The translations under genes and the position numbers were made by a program. The notes under the pieces were generated by a model. That model was not told the origin of the DNA and searched no databases. It worked only from the letters and a program-made list of their open reading frames with translations. From the NCBI GenBank assembly GCA_002335425.1, contig DDCB01000034.1, forward strand, positions 1 through 64,000: a stretch of 64,000 nucleotides of DNA, given 5' to 3'. The stretch is from Chthonomonas sp. UBA2017 (GTDB taxonomy: Bacteria > Armatimonadota > Fimbriimonadia > Fimbriimonadales > Fimbriimonadaceae). Position 1 is the stretch's first letter, and every line of letters starts with the position of its first letter. Shown piece after piece: positions 42,756-50,003 of the stretch.

Positions 42756-43488
42756 GGAGTACTCCCGGCTGTACGCGCTGGAGGACCGCTATTGGTGGTT
42801 CGTGGGGCGTCGCCGAGTCGCCAGCCGGCTTTTGGAGGCCACTCAAGCCACGGGACCGGTCTTAGATTTCGGTTGTGGAGCCGGAGTCGTCCTCCAGAGC
42901 CTCCAGCAAAGCGGTCACGAGGCGGTGGGCTTGGATTCGAGCGACCTCGCGCTCGCTTTTTGCCAAAAGCGCGGGCTCGGCCCGCTCGTTCGGGGAGATG
43001 GTGAGCGGATTCCCCTTCGATCGAATACCTTCGGCGCGGCGCTCGCCCTCGACGTTTTTGAGCACATTGAAGACGACGCCCGGGCTTATGCCGAGGTCTA
43101 TCGGGTCTTGCGGCCGGGGGGAGTGTTGGTCCTGAGCGTGCCGGCCTTTGCCAGTTTGTGGGGGCCGCATGATGTGGCGCTCCACCATTTTCGCCGCTAT
43201 CGCCGGGCGGAGCTCGTCCAAAGGCTCCAGCAAGCCGGGTTCCAAATCGACAAAGTGAGCTACTCGGTGTTCTGTCTGTTTCCCGTCGTCGTTCTCACCC
43301 GATTCATTGAGAAGCTCCGCTCGGGTCCACCCCGAGCCTCGTTGCCCACGGTCCCGCCCTGGCTGAATCGAGCCCTGATCGCACTCCAAGAGTTCGAAGG
43401 GAGGTTGATCGCTCGGATCAACCTCCCTTGGGGGAGCAGTTTGGTGGCGGTGGCCCGCAAACCCTCTTCGCCCGAAGGCGAAGCTTAG
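42745..43488 (+). CDS. SAM-dependent methyltransferase
   Basis: A 247-residue class I methyltransferase. The SAM-binding motif I is VLDFGCGAGVVLQ, motif II follows at AVGLDSSD, and ALALDVFEHIEDD and RVLRPGGVLVLSVPA are later motifs. The GTG start has GAGG five bases upstream. A hydrophobic stretch near residue 180 (SVFCLFPVVVLTRF) may contact lipid. Coupling to a Dol-P-sugar synthase-like gene suggests a lipid-linked or glycan substrate. Confidence 0.9.
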   Translation: MNAEEYSRLYALEDRYWWFVGRRRVASRLLEATQATGPVLDFGCGAGVVLQSLQQSGHEAVGLDSSDLALAFCQKRGLGPLVRGDGERIPLRSNTFGAALALDVFEHIEDDARAYAEVYRVLRPGGVLVLSVPAFASLWGPHDVALHHFRRYRRAELVQRLQQAGFQIDKVSYSVFCLFPVVVLTRFIEKLRSGPPRASLPTVPPWLNRALIALQEFEGRLIARINLPWGSSLVAVARKPSSPEGEA

Positions 43489-44315
43489 GTGGCTGGCGCA
43501 ATCACCACTCGGCGTTGAGGCTCTTCGCCTTCGCTATACGTGGTGATTCCTTCCATCTCTTGCAGGGCCTTATGGATCACCCGGCGCTCGAACGCGGGGA
43601 GTGCATCCAAAACCGCTTCTTCGCCGCGGTCGCGAACCTGCTCGGCGATCTGCTCGGCCAGCCGGGTCAGGGCCTCTTCGCGTCGGTTTCGATACGAATT
43701 GCCGTCCAAGCTGGCTCGGACGCCCGATCCGTGCTGCCGAGTGGAGATCACGTTCACCAGATACTGAAGCGCGTTGAGCACCTCACCGTGCTTGCCCACC
43801 AAGAAAGCGACGTCTCGGCCGTACAGTTCGAGATTCACGTATCGCTCGTTCAGGCTCTTGAGTTGGACTTCGGCTTCCAAATCACCGAGCTCAAGAATCT
43901 CGTCGATGATGGCAATCATGGCGTCGGCGTCGGCTTGCGTGGCAACGACCGCCTCTCGCGGTTCGTCCTCTTCGGGCTCTTCGGACGCTGCAACCGGCTC
44001 AGCCGGAGCTGATTTGGCAGGTTTGGCCTTGGCCTTTTCGGCCCTGGGTGCTTTTTTGGTCTCTGGAGCGGGTTCGGGTTGAGCCTCGACCGCGGGCTCT
44101 GATTCGGCAGCTTTGCTCGACCGAGCGGGCTTCTTGCCTTTGGCGGGCGGCTCCGGCTTCAAGGTCGCTTGGACCTTCACAGAGGCCTTGCCGAAGAGTC
44201 CTTTGACCTCTTCGATCACTTGGACGTCGACTCGGTCGCTCGCGACCCCCCATTGTTCGGCCGCAGCTTGGCGGGCTTCTTCCAGGGACTTTGATGTCAG
44301 TTCTAGAGTTTCCAT
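43485..44315 (-). CDS. khpB: RNA-binding protein KhpB (Jag/SpoIIIJ-associated)
   Basis: The 276-residue protein has a Jag_N domain (LTSKSLEEARQAAAEQWG), a long Ala/Glu/Pro/Lys-rich linker, a KH domain with VAFLVGKHGEVLNALQYL (a GxxG-type loop) and an R3H domain (ALPAFERRVIHKALQ). KhpB pairs with KhpA as an RNA chaperone affecting cell growth. ATG 44315 starts the conserved domain; the longer frame is rejected. It is the last gene of the rpmH cluster. Confidence 0.93.
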   Translation of the reverse strand: METLELTSKSLEEARQAAAEQWGVASDRVDVQVIEEVKGLFGKASVKVQATLKPEPPAKGKKPARSSKAAESEPAVEAQPEPAPETKKAPRAEKAKAKPAKSAPAEPVAASEEPEEDEPREAVVATQADADAMIAIIDEILELGDLEAEVQLKSLNERYVNLELYGRDVAFLVGKHGEVLNALQYLVNVISTRQHGSGVRASLDGNSYRNRREEALTRLAEQIAEQVRDRGEEAVLDALPAFERRVIHKALQEMEGITTYSEGEEPQRRVVIAPAT

Positions 44316-44337
44316 AGTTGATGCACTCGAATCGGAT

Positions 44338-45663
44338 TTATCGCTTCTTTTTTCCTTTGGGCTTCTGGACCTTGGGGGCACCGGTCTTCTCGAAAGTACC
44401 GTTCATCGTTGCGGCGCCGCCAGACTGCGGGTAGACCCCGCCTCCGGGCGCGTTGACCTTTTGGAGCGGAGGCAACGGCATCCGGTAAGCCCGAAGCGAC
44501 TGGATGGTGGAGAGGACGTTCGTAAAGATCCAGTAGAGGACGAACGCACTCGGGAGCGGCCAGAAGAACATCATGACCGTCACCAGGATCGCCACGGCGA
44601 CACCGATGATTCGCTGTTGCTTCACCGCATTCGGATCGGTCACCGGCTGCAAGAGCGTCGCAACGACCATCGAGACGCCATAAATGCAGAGCAGAATGTA
44701 GTCCATGTCCCCAAGACTCGGGGCAAAAAAGCCATTCGAGTTGGCGCTCGCCGCCGGGTTAATCCACAGGAACACCCCGTTTTTGAACTCGAACCGGTAG
44801 TGCAGCATGCACTGATACACGATCAAGAAGAGAGGGATTTGAAGGAGCATCGGCAAGCAGCCCGCGGCCGGGTTGATCCCGTACTCCTTGTAGACGCCCA
44901 TCATCTTCGCCTGAAGCTCTTGCTGCTGGCTAGGGGCTTTATATTTCTCGCGCAGCTCCTTCATGATCGGCTGCAGCTGACTCATCTGACGGCTCCACAT
45001 CAATTGGCGCTGGGCCAGCGGCCAAACGATGCCCCGGACGATACAGGCCAAAAGAAGCGCGGCGAACATGTAACTGAACCCCGGAACCTTGCCCGTCGCT
45101 TTGACCAAGGCGTCGATCAGGTCGTACCCAGGAATAAACCCGATCACCATATCGTCCTTGTAGAGCGCGTTCAGCTTGTCTTCGACGTCTTTGTAGAGCT
45201 GCTCGGGCGTGACTTGGGTTCGTGGTTCGAGCCGGAAGGGTGCCACTGCGAACGGCGTGGTCCAGAGCGGATCGCGGCCAAACTGCTTCTTGAGATTGAC
45301 CATCGAGACGTACGCAGCATTCAATTTGACGGTGCTTTCCCGAGCCAAGCCCCCCTTAAACTGAGTGTCGACGACCAGGAGTTGGCCGTGCAGTCGCGCC
45401 TTTCGGCCCTCTTCTTCGGTCATCCGCTTGGCGTTGACTTCGGTGGTGATCTTGGAACTGTAGGCCGTGCCTTGCTGGGCGATGGAGACGTCCCGGATTT
45501 CGGAATTGAGCTTCTGCATCGCCGAGAACACTTCGGTCGGGGTTCGGGCATCGGCGGCGGGCTTTTGGCTATTACAAACTAGCTGGAGCCCCAAGAAGAT
45601 CGCGATCATCAGGAGCGCGGTCTGCAGGAACTGTTGCTTGGGCGTTTGAGTCGGTTGGCTCAT
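44338..45663 (-). CDS. yidC: Membrane protein insertase YidC
   Basis: YidC inserts proteins into the inner membrane. The 441-residue protein has an N-terminal anchor, a shortened periplasmic region of about 150 residues and the conserved five-helix core. The core includes WPLAQRQLMWSRQMSQLQP (with the hydrophilic-groove Arg), YGINPAAGCLPMLLQ and WPLPSAFVLYWIFTN. A Lys-rich tail (KPKGKKKR) can contact ribosomes. It overlaps the yidD stop. Confidence 0.96.
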   Translation of the reverse strand: MSQPTQTPKQQFLQTALLMIAIFLGLQLVCNSQKPAADARTPTEVFSAMQKLNSEIRDVSIAQQGTAYSSKITTEVNAKRMTEEEGRKARLHGQLLVVDTQFKGGLARESTVKLNAAYVSMVNLKKQFGRDPLWTTPFAVAPFRLEPRTQVTPEQLYKDVEDKLNALYKDDMVIGFIPGYDLIDALVKATGKVPGFSYMFAALLLACIVRGIVWPLAQRQLMWSRQMSQLQPIMKELREKYKAPSQQQELQAKMMGVYKEYGINPAAGCLPMLLQIPLFLIVYQCMLHYRFEFKNGVFLWINPAASANSNGFFAPSLGDMDYILLCIYGVSMVVATLLQPVTDPNAVKQQRIIGVAVAILVTVMMFFWPLPSAFVLYWIFTNVLSTIQSLRAYRMPLPPLQKVNAPGGGVYPQSGGAATMNGTFEKTGAPKVQKPKGKKKR

Positions 45664-45887
45664 AATTCTTGAGATTTTTCGGGTCGATTCGGATCGGAAG
45701 GAACGGGGTCATGACCGCCAGGGTGGAACGGATGGCATCGCAAAATTCGCTTGAGTCCCATCCAAGACCCTTTGATGAGGCCGAACCGCTCGATGGCGGT
45801 GTAAGTGTACGCCGAGCAAGTCGGAGTGTAGCGGCAGCTCGGCGGCAGCCAGGCTGTGGACTTTTGGTAGAGCCGAATCAAGAGCAT
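45660..45887 (-). CDS. yidD: Membrane protein insertion efficiency factor YidD
   Basis: A 75-residue protein with the three-cysteine pattern of YidD: SCRYTPTCSAY and RCHPFHPGGHDPVP. ATG 45887 gives the usual LIRLYQK start; a GTG six codons earlier (45905) is possible. It overlaps rnpA and yidC. Confidence 0.94.
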   Translation of the reverse strand: MLLIRLYQKSTAWLPPSCRYTPTCSAYTYTAIERFGLIKGSWMGLKRILRCHPFHPGGHDPVPSDPNRPEKSQEL

Positions 45888-46222
45888 TCCCGCCCGTCTT
45901 CCCACTGCTTCTGAATCTCCTGGGCTAGCTGGGCCACTTCGGTCCGCAACTCAGCAAACGAGGTGGTTCGGATTTCAGATTTCGCCATCACAACCCAGTC
46001 GAGATACGGGGCCGATCCCGGGCGCGTTTCGACTTCGAGCCTGAAAGCCTCCTTTAGCCGCCTCTTTTGGCGATTGCGCCGGGCGGCACATCCAAGGGCT
46101 CGGCTGGTCGCAAATCCAGCACGACCCATTCCGAGATCAGCGATCATGCGGACGCCGGGCGAAGACCTGCGCTTGCCATTCTGAAAAACCGATTCAAAGC
46201 GAGCTTTTGGGAGGCCGTTTAT
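45878..46222 (-). CDS. rnpA: Ribonuclease P protein component with apparent AUA start
   Basis: RnpA is the protein subunit of RNase P, which matures tRNA 5' ends. The RNR motif (ARRNRQKRRLKEAFR) is intact. The first in-frame ATG (46147) would give only 89 residues and miss conserved upstream sequence LPKARFESVFQNGKRRS, which is in frame and matches the family N-terminus. Between the upstream in-frame stop and 46147 there is no ATG, GTG, TTG or CTG. ATA at 46222-46220 overlaps the rpmH stop TAA as ATAA and gives 114 residues, the normal length. An AAGAGG lies 11 bases upstream. The start assignment is inferred. Confidence 0.75.
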   Translation of the reverse strand: MNGLPKARFESVFQNGKRRSSPGVRMIADLGMGRAGFATSRALGCAARRNRQKRRLKEAFRLEVETRPGSAPYLDWVVMAKSEIRTTSFAELRTEVAQLAQEIQKQWEDGRECS

Positions 46223-46356
46223 GCCGGAGTCAACCTCTTGCGACCTTTGGTGCGACGTCGCTTCAGGACGTTGCGACCGTCGTTGTTTCGCATCCGGACC
46301 CGAAATCCGTGGGTCGTATGCTTATGCCGGTTGTTCGGTTGATAGGTTCGTTTCAT
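46219..46356 (-). CDS. rpmH: 50S ribosomal protein L34
   Basis: This 45-residue very basic ribosomal protein reads MKRTYQPNNRHKH, GFRVRM and ends GRKRLTPA, a canonical L34. GGAAG lies just upstream of the ATG. It heads the conserved rpmH-rnpA-yidD-yidC-khpB cluster, often found beside dnaA and oriC, although no dnaA is present in this window. Confidence 0.96.
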   Translation of the reverse strand: MKRTYQPNNRHKHTTHGFRVRMRNNDGRNVLKRRRTKGRKRLTPA

Positions 46357-46477
46357 GGCTTCCGGTCCAAATTTGGTTCAATTCTTCCTCGTGTCCGGGC
46401 GCGATCAAAGGCGATCATCGGAGCACCCGCACCGATAAAGGACCAGGATACCCGCCGGCTTGGCCCGGGATCAAGGC

Positions 46478-46501
46478 CCCCGGGGGTTCGGGGGTTCGGG
46501 G
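46478..46501. repeat. Tandem GGGGGTTC repeat
   Basis: Two to three adjacent copies of GGGGGTTC follow a CCCCC run in the rpmH upstream gap. The CCCCC could pair with a G run to form a hairpin. Confidence 0.6.
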
Positions 46502-46522
46502 CCGATGATCGTCGGGCAAACA

Positions 46523-46535
46523 CGACATGATGTCG
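46523..46535. promoter_or_regulatory. 13-bp palindrome CGACAT-G-ATGTCG
   Basis: A perfect 6-1-6 inverted repeat between rpmH and the prepilin operon end. It resembles an operator half-site pair; no regulator is encoded next to it. Confidence 0.35.
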
Positions 46536-46765
46536 GACCGGTGAGGTCAGCAATACTGCGAATCGATGGCCAAGATCGCCGAGGCTTGGGCGATTGGGCG
46601 CATTGAGGCAAGGCAGGCGGTTCGCTGGGCCTTCGCCCAAGCTTACGAGAAATCCAAATGGGAGATCGCTGCGAGGAATGCAGAGGTCGCTCTCACAGCT
46701 CAAGGGCCGATCAAAGAAAAGCCCACCGCTAGACACTCATCGGGTCTTCGACACGCTCGCCGACT

Positions 46766-47386
46766 CTATTCGGAAACGGTTGACCCGTGCCGCAGGGAAA
46801 CCGGACTCATTGCGATCATGGCAAGCTCCTCCTCAAACGGAGTGATTCGGAGTTGCCAGAAGACACGACCTGCCTCAACTATGATCGGTACTTTTACATT
46901 ATTTGTGAAGGTCTCAATCGATCCTCCACTGCTGAAATCAGGGATTCGATAGGTAGTTCGGCCCGGAAATCGATGACAACGATGGTGTGCCTCAAAAATG
47001 GATTCCGTTGCAGGGTAGTACTTGTTGAGAAACTCTACAGATTCTGCATATTTCTGGACTCCACCATGGCGTCCATAGAAATAGCCCGAGGCTCCACATT
47101 CTGCGTTCCGTTTTGCGACGGGAACGTTCCAATCTGCCTTTGGATTGTAACTGTAAAGTTGGTACATAATCACAGGCTCTTTGTCCTCGTGGTCGGCGCG
47201 ATACATTTGGTAAGCGTTAAACCACCCCCGCAGGCCCGCGATGGCCTCGGTATCGTAGGCCTTCCGCATCATGGAGGGCCGGATCGCGACCCAGTAAGTT
47301 CCGAGGAGGATCATTACGACCGCGATCGCGACGAGCACCTCGATCAGCGTGACGCCCTTTTGTTTCGGATATCCTTTGGTCTTCAT
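46766..47386 (-). CDS. Type IV prepilin-like protein (copy 1)
   Basis: The 206-residue product has a class III prepilin signal: a short basic leader ending in KG, then VTLIEVLVAIAVVMILLG with Glu at +5, the site cut and methylated by prepilin peptidase. Residues 1-70 are nearly identical to copy 2 (47946-48536); the C-terminal part diverges but keeps a Cys pair (AECG and HRCHRF). It is the last gene of the operon starting at 49378, 74 bp after the Cys-rich gene. Pilin, competence or pseudopilin roles are all possible. Confidence 0.87.
   Translation of the reverse strand: MKTKGYPKQKGVTLIEVLVAIAVVMILLGTYWVAIRPSMMRKAYDTEAIAGLRGWFNAYQMYRADHEDKEPVIMYQLYSYNPKADWNVPVAKRNAECGASGYFYGRHGGVQKYAESVEFLNKYYPATESIFEAHHRCHRFPGRTTYRIPDFSSGGSIETFTNNVKVPIIVEAGRVFWQLRITPFEEELAMIAMSPVSLRHGSTVSE
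47174..47386 (-). repeat. Repeated prepilin 5' module, copy 1
   Basis: About 210 bp coding for the prepilin N-terminus matches 48327-48536 with only about ten base differences and a 3-bp length difference. The flanking C-terminal coding parts are much less alike. Confidence 0.9.
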
Positions 47387-47460
47387 CTTTCCGTAAGGTA
47401 CTTTGAGTTGCTCACAAATTGCTTGGGGCAGAAGTCACAGACTTCTGCCCCGAGCGATGT

Positions 47461-47940
47461 CTATCTTCGAGGCCAAGGGACATCAAAAGACGCATTTGGA
47501 TCCTGATTGGGAGGAATCACATCGTCAGGATAGTCAACACCGTTCGTGTCACAAGGCTGCCGGTTACAAGCAGTATCAGTCGCGGTCTCATTTGTCAGCC
47601 CCGTACCTGGCTGAAGACAGAAAGTGGTTTCATCCGTTCCGCTACAGTAAAGCGTATACGCGAGTACATCGTAGCGATAAATCACGTTGCAATCTCCATC
47701 TGCTCCAGGGCAATCCGATAAGTGCCCTCGACACGCGTAGAGATAACCATTTACGGGACCGGAGATATCATAGTTAAAGTTACCCGAACATGGGATTTGC
47801 GGCACGGAAGGATACGTGCTAAAGTCTCCGACACACTCTCGATAGCTTTCATCACAACCTGGACCAGTCCCTTGCGCAAGGACAAGGATTGGCCAGAGTG
47901 ATACAAACATAACAGTCGATAGGATTGTTTTGAATTTCAT
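47461..47940 (-). CDS. Secreted cysteine-rich protein
   Basis: A 159-residue product with a signal peptide (MKFKTILSTVMFVSLWPILV, cut after LAQ) and about ten cysteines in the mature part, spread as disulfide pairs (GCDESYREC, SDCPGADGDC, YCSGTDETTFC). AAAGAGG lies eight bases before ATG 47940; a GTG at 47949 overlaps the previous stop. No family is recognised. Its cysteines fit with the disulfide-forming membrane protein in the same operon. Confidence 0.72.
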   Translation of the reverse strand: MKFKTILSTVMFVSLWPILVLAQGTGPGCDESYRECVGDFSTYPSVPQIPCSGNFNYDISGPVNGYLYACRGHLSDCPGADGDCNVIYRYDVLAYTLYCSGTDETTFCLQPGTGLTNETATDTACNRQPCDTNGVDYPDDVIPPNQDPNASFDVPWPRR

Positions 47941-47945
47941 TTTCG

Positions 47946-48536
47946 TCACCTCTTTATTGACATAATTTGACTTGCAAATTCGCCTTCGAACGGCGTCACC
48001 ATGAGCTTCTGAATGATCCTCCCGGAGCCAACGATTCCCGGCGACTTCAAGTTATAGGTCCAAGATTGGACGATTTTCCCCTTTCGACTACTGTAGACAT
48101 CAAAATACGTCTTTCCCGGGAACAGTCTGCAACGATGATCTGCCGAAAAGACAGGTTCCTTTTCCGGATCATATTTATTGATTAAGTTGACCTTTTCGGC
48201 ATATTTCTGTATGAGTTCGTGTCGACCATAAAAGAACCCCGTGCGTTTACACTCGGGATTCCTCTTCGCGACGGGAACGTTCCAATCTGCACCCTTGTTA
48301 TAGGCGAGAATCATTCCAAAGTGAGCAGGCTCTTTGTCTTCGTGGTCGGCGCGATACATTTGGTACGCGTTAAACCACCCCCGCAGGCCCGCAATGGCCT
48401 CGGTATCGTAGGCCTTCCGCATCATGGAGGGCCGAATCGCGACCCAGTAAGTTCCGAGGAGGATCATCACGACCGCGATCGCGACGAGCACCTCGATCAG
48501 CGTGACGCCCTTTTGTTTCAGATATTTTTTGGTCAT
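47946..48536 (-). CDS. Type IV prepilin-like protein (copy 2)
   Basis: The 196-residue paralogue of copy 1 has leader MTKKYLKQKG and mature VTLIEVLVAIAVVM. The globular part keeps the ADWNVPVAKRN block, GFFYGRH or GYFYGRH, and two Cys (PECK, DHRCRLF), suggesting a conserved disulfide. The ATG overlaps the VKOR-like gene stop (ATGA). Confidence 0.87.
   Translation of the reverse strand: MTKKYLKQKGVTLIEVLVAIAVVMILLGTYWVAIRPSMMRKAYDTEAIAGLRGWFNAYQMYRADHEDKEPAHFGMILAYNKGADWNVPVAKRNPECKRTGFFYGRHELIQKYAEKVNLINKYDPEKEPVFSADHRCRLFPGKTYFDVYSSRKGKIVQSWTYNLKSPGIVGSGRIIQKLMVTPFEGEFASQIMSIKR
48327..48536 (-). repeat. Repeated prepilin 5' module, copy 2
   Basis: Partner of 47174-47386. The near identity at DNA level, including third codon positions, points to recent duplication or ongoing gene conversion. 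Confidence 0.9.
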
Positions 48537-49378
48537 TTAATCTCCCTCGACTCCACGATACGGTAGCCCTGAGTTTTGAGTAATACAGGGCGCGAAGGTG
48601 GAGTCCATTCTTTTTCGAGTTGTTGCTTGTTGAGCACAAGAGTTCGGTGAGGCGCCAACTTCCTTTGCAAGTTCGAAGTTTCATGCGAGAGGACAAAGGT
48701 CAGAACCTCTCCACGGCTCTGGGCTTCTCGGGCGAACTTGATCAACGAGGCCTGATGACACGCGGAGCAGGATGCCGCCAAAACGAACTCCTGATTCTTC
48801 AGGCCCGGAAGGACCTTTTCGATGGATCGACCGACCAGATTCACGGCCGAAGGCCGGGCAACGATCGGAAGTTCGCGCAAGATTGTGCTTGCATGCGGTG
48901 ATTGAATCAAGAGTCCAGACGCAATGACAAGTGTCACCAAGTAGTATGGGGCCACTTTCACCCAGGAGGGCTCCCGTCGTGCAAGCCTCCAAACGAGAAT
49001 GAACTGGACCAGCCAGAACACTCCACACGCCCAGCAACGAGGAACTCCCAATTTGAGCGCCAACAGATAGAGGATAGCGCCACCACTGAGGATAAGCAGT
49101 GTCAGGACGTTTAGCACGTTGAGAGCCTGAGCCGACCTGCGCCGGTTGAGAGACGCCCAAAGCCCCGCTTGAGCAGCCAAGGCTGCGAGCCCCACGCCCA
49201 TAAGTCCTTGACTCAGTCGAGGATCGAGAAAGTTCACGTCGTGGAACTGGCACGACGAGCAAAAAGCCCAGATCAGTCCCACCGAGACTCCTCCCACCAG
49301 ACTTAAGCCAGGCTCGAACCACATAGGGCTTGACCAGCCTAATGTTCTGCGTTCAATCGTTGCTCCGGGGGGGGGCAA
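48533..49378 (-). CDS. VKOR/DsbB-like disulfide oxidoreductase fused to a thioredoxin-like domain
   Basis: The 281-residue protein has about five transmembrane segments. After the first comes a CSSC, and the fourth begins with CWAC (RCWACGVFWLVQF), the layout of vitamin K epoxide reductase-like enzymes. A C-terminal extracytoplasmic domain has CSAC (VLAASCSACHQ) in thioredoxin-like context. Such fusions form disulfides in exported proteins. TTG 49378 with AGGGAG six bases upstream is chosen because the promoter at 49405-49433 excludes ATG 49414. Alternatives are ATG 49396 (leaderless) or 49324. It is the first gene of the prepilin operon. Confidence 0.65.
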   Translation of the reverse strand: MPPPGATIERRTLGWSSPMWFEPGLSLVGGVSVGLIWAFCSSCQFHDVNFLDPRLSQGLMGVGLAALAAQAGLWASLNRRRSAQALNVLNVLTLLILSGGAILYLLALKLGVPRCWACGVFWLVQFILVWRLARREPSWVKVAPYYLVTLVIASGLLIQSPHASTILRELPIVARPSAVNLVGRSIEKVLPGLKNQEFVLAASCSACHQASLIKFAREAQSRGEVLTFVLSHETSNLQRKLAPHRTLVLNKQQLEKEWTPPSRPVLLKTQGYRIVESREIK

Positions 49379-49404
49379 CTGGTTCTCCCTAACCATACAA
49401 TCAC

Positions 49405-49433
49405 TATACAACACACTTTCGGAAATTTGTCAA
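49405..49433 (-). promoter_or_regulatory. Promoter TTGACA-17-TGTATA of the prepilin operon
   Basis: On the minus strand TTGACA (49433-49428) and TGTATA (49410-49405) are exactly 17 bp apart. It is the only near-consensus -35/-10 pair with standard spacing noted in the window. Confidence 0.75.
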
Positions 49434-49453
49434 GGAATTTTCGAAAAATTTCC
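49421..49453. promoter_or_regulatory. Operator-like inverted repeat over the -35
   Basis: GGAAATT (49421-49427) and AATTTCC (49447-49453) flank the -35. A nested palindrome TTTTCGAAAA (49438-49447) lies between. A dimeric regulator bound here would block or assist RNA polymerase. Confidence 0.5.
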
Positions 49454-49483
49454 CGACGTTTCCGCCCCAAGAACCACAGGCCC

Positions 49484-49882
49484 CTAGGTCGCTTGAGCGG
49501 TGAGCTCGGAGAACTCAAGCTCAAGAACTGCGACTTCTTCATCGCTCGGCCACATTTCGAACGGGCCTGTGTTCACTTCATTGAACGACTCATACCAAGT
49601 GCCGGTGATCATTTGGCCATCCCAGATACCTTCGTACTGGAAGCTGACTAAGCTGGGGTCAAACTCCAAGTGCCGGGTCGTTCGGGTGTAGCGACGTGCG
49701 ATCTCGACGCGTCGCGTCGCCGGGTCGTAGACACCGTCCAACAGGAAGTCGCCGTCGACATCTTCGCCCGTGCCCACCAATTGGGTACCACAGATATGGA
49801 GGTCGATCCGCTCCATCACCCGACGGGGCATCTGGACCGACATCCCCGTCCACAATCCTGATCTCTGACTCAAGTCTCGCAC
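49484..49882 (-). CDS. Hypothetical small beta-rich protein
   Basis: The 132-residue product begins with a GTG preceded by AAGGAG seven bases upstream. The pattern SGLWTG, MERIDLHICG, GVYDPATRRVEIARRY and YEGIWDGQMITGTWYE suggests a small lipocalin-like or beta-barrel fold. The C-terminal tail is acidic. No signal peptide or named family is seen. It is divergent from asnS. Confidence 0.6.
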   Translation of the reverse strand: MRDLSQRSGLWTGMSVQMPRRVMERIDLHICGTQLVGTGEDVDGDFLLDGVYDPATRRVEIARRYTRTTRHLEFDPSLVSFQYEGIWDGQMITGTWYESFNEVNTGPFEMWPSDEEVAVLELEFSELTAQAT

Positions 49883-49986
49883 CGTTGCGCTCCTTCAAGC
49901 CGCCTCATGGGCTGAGGCCTGCTCTTCACTGTAACACGAATTGGGCCGTTTGCGCCCAAGAATTTTATCGGATTGCAACAAATCGG

Positions 49987-49992
49987 TAGAAT
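49987..49992 (+). promoter_or_regulatory. -10 element (TAGAAT) for asnS
   Basis: CGGTAGAAT ends 11 nt before ATG 50004 and no strong SD is visible. Confidence 0.5.
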
Positions 49993-50003
49993 TGAGCTCA
50001 GAG

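Larger units (their letters stand above)
46357..46765. other. Intergenic region upstream of rpmH
   Basis: About 409 bp without a convincing gene. Open frames on both strands (46566-46952 plus, 46353-46736 minus) have no SD and no recognisable domain, and they overlap real genes. The stretch has a G-rich tandem (about 46478-46501) and a palindrome (46523-46535). I saw no TTATNCACA-type DnaA boxes. Confidence 0.5.

Noticed and set aside
46357..46765. oriC next to rpmH
   Set aside because: No DnaA-box-like TTATNCACA clusters, AT-rich unwinding element or dnaA gene visible.
46566..46952. Open frame of 128 codons on the plus strand upstream of rpmH
   Set aside because: It has no Shine-Dalgarno and no recognisable domain, and its second half is antisense to the prepilin gene.
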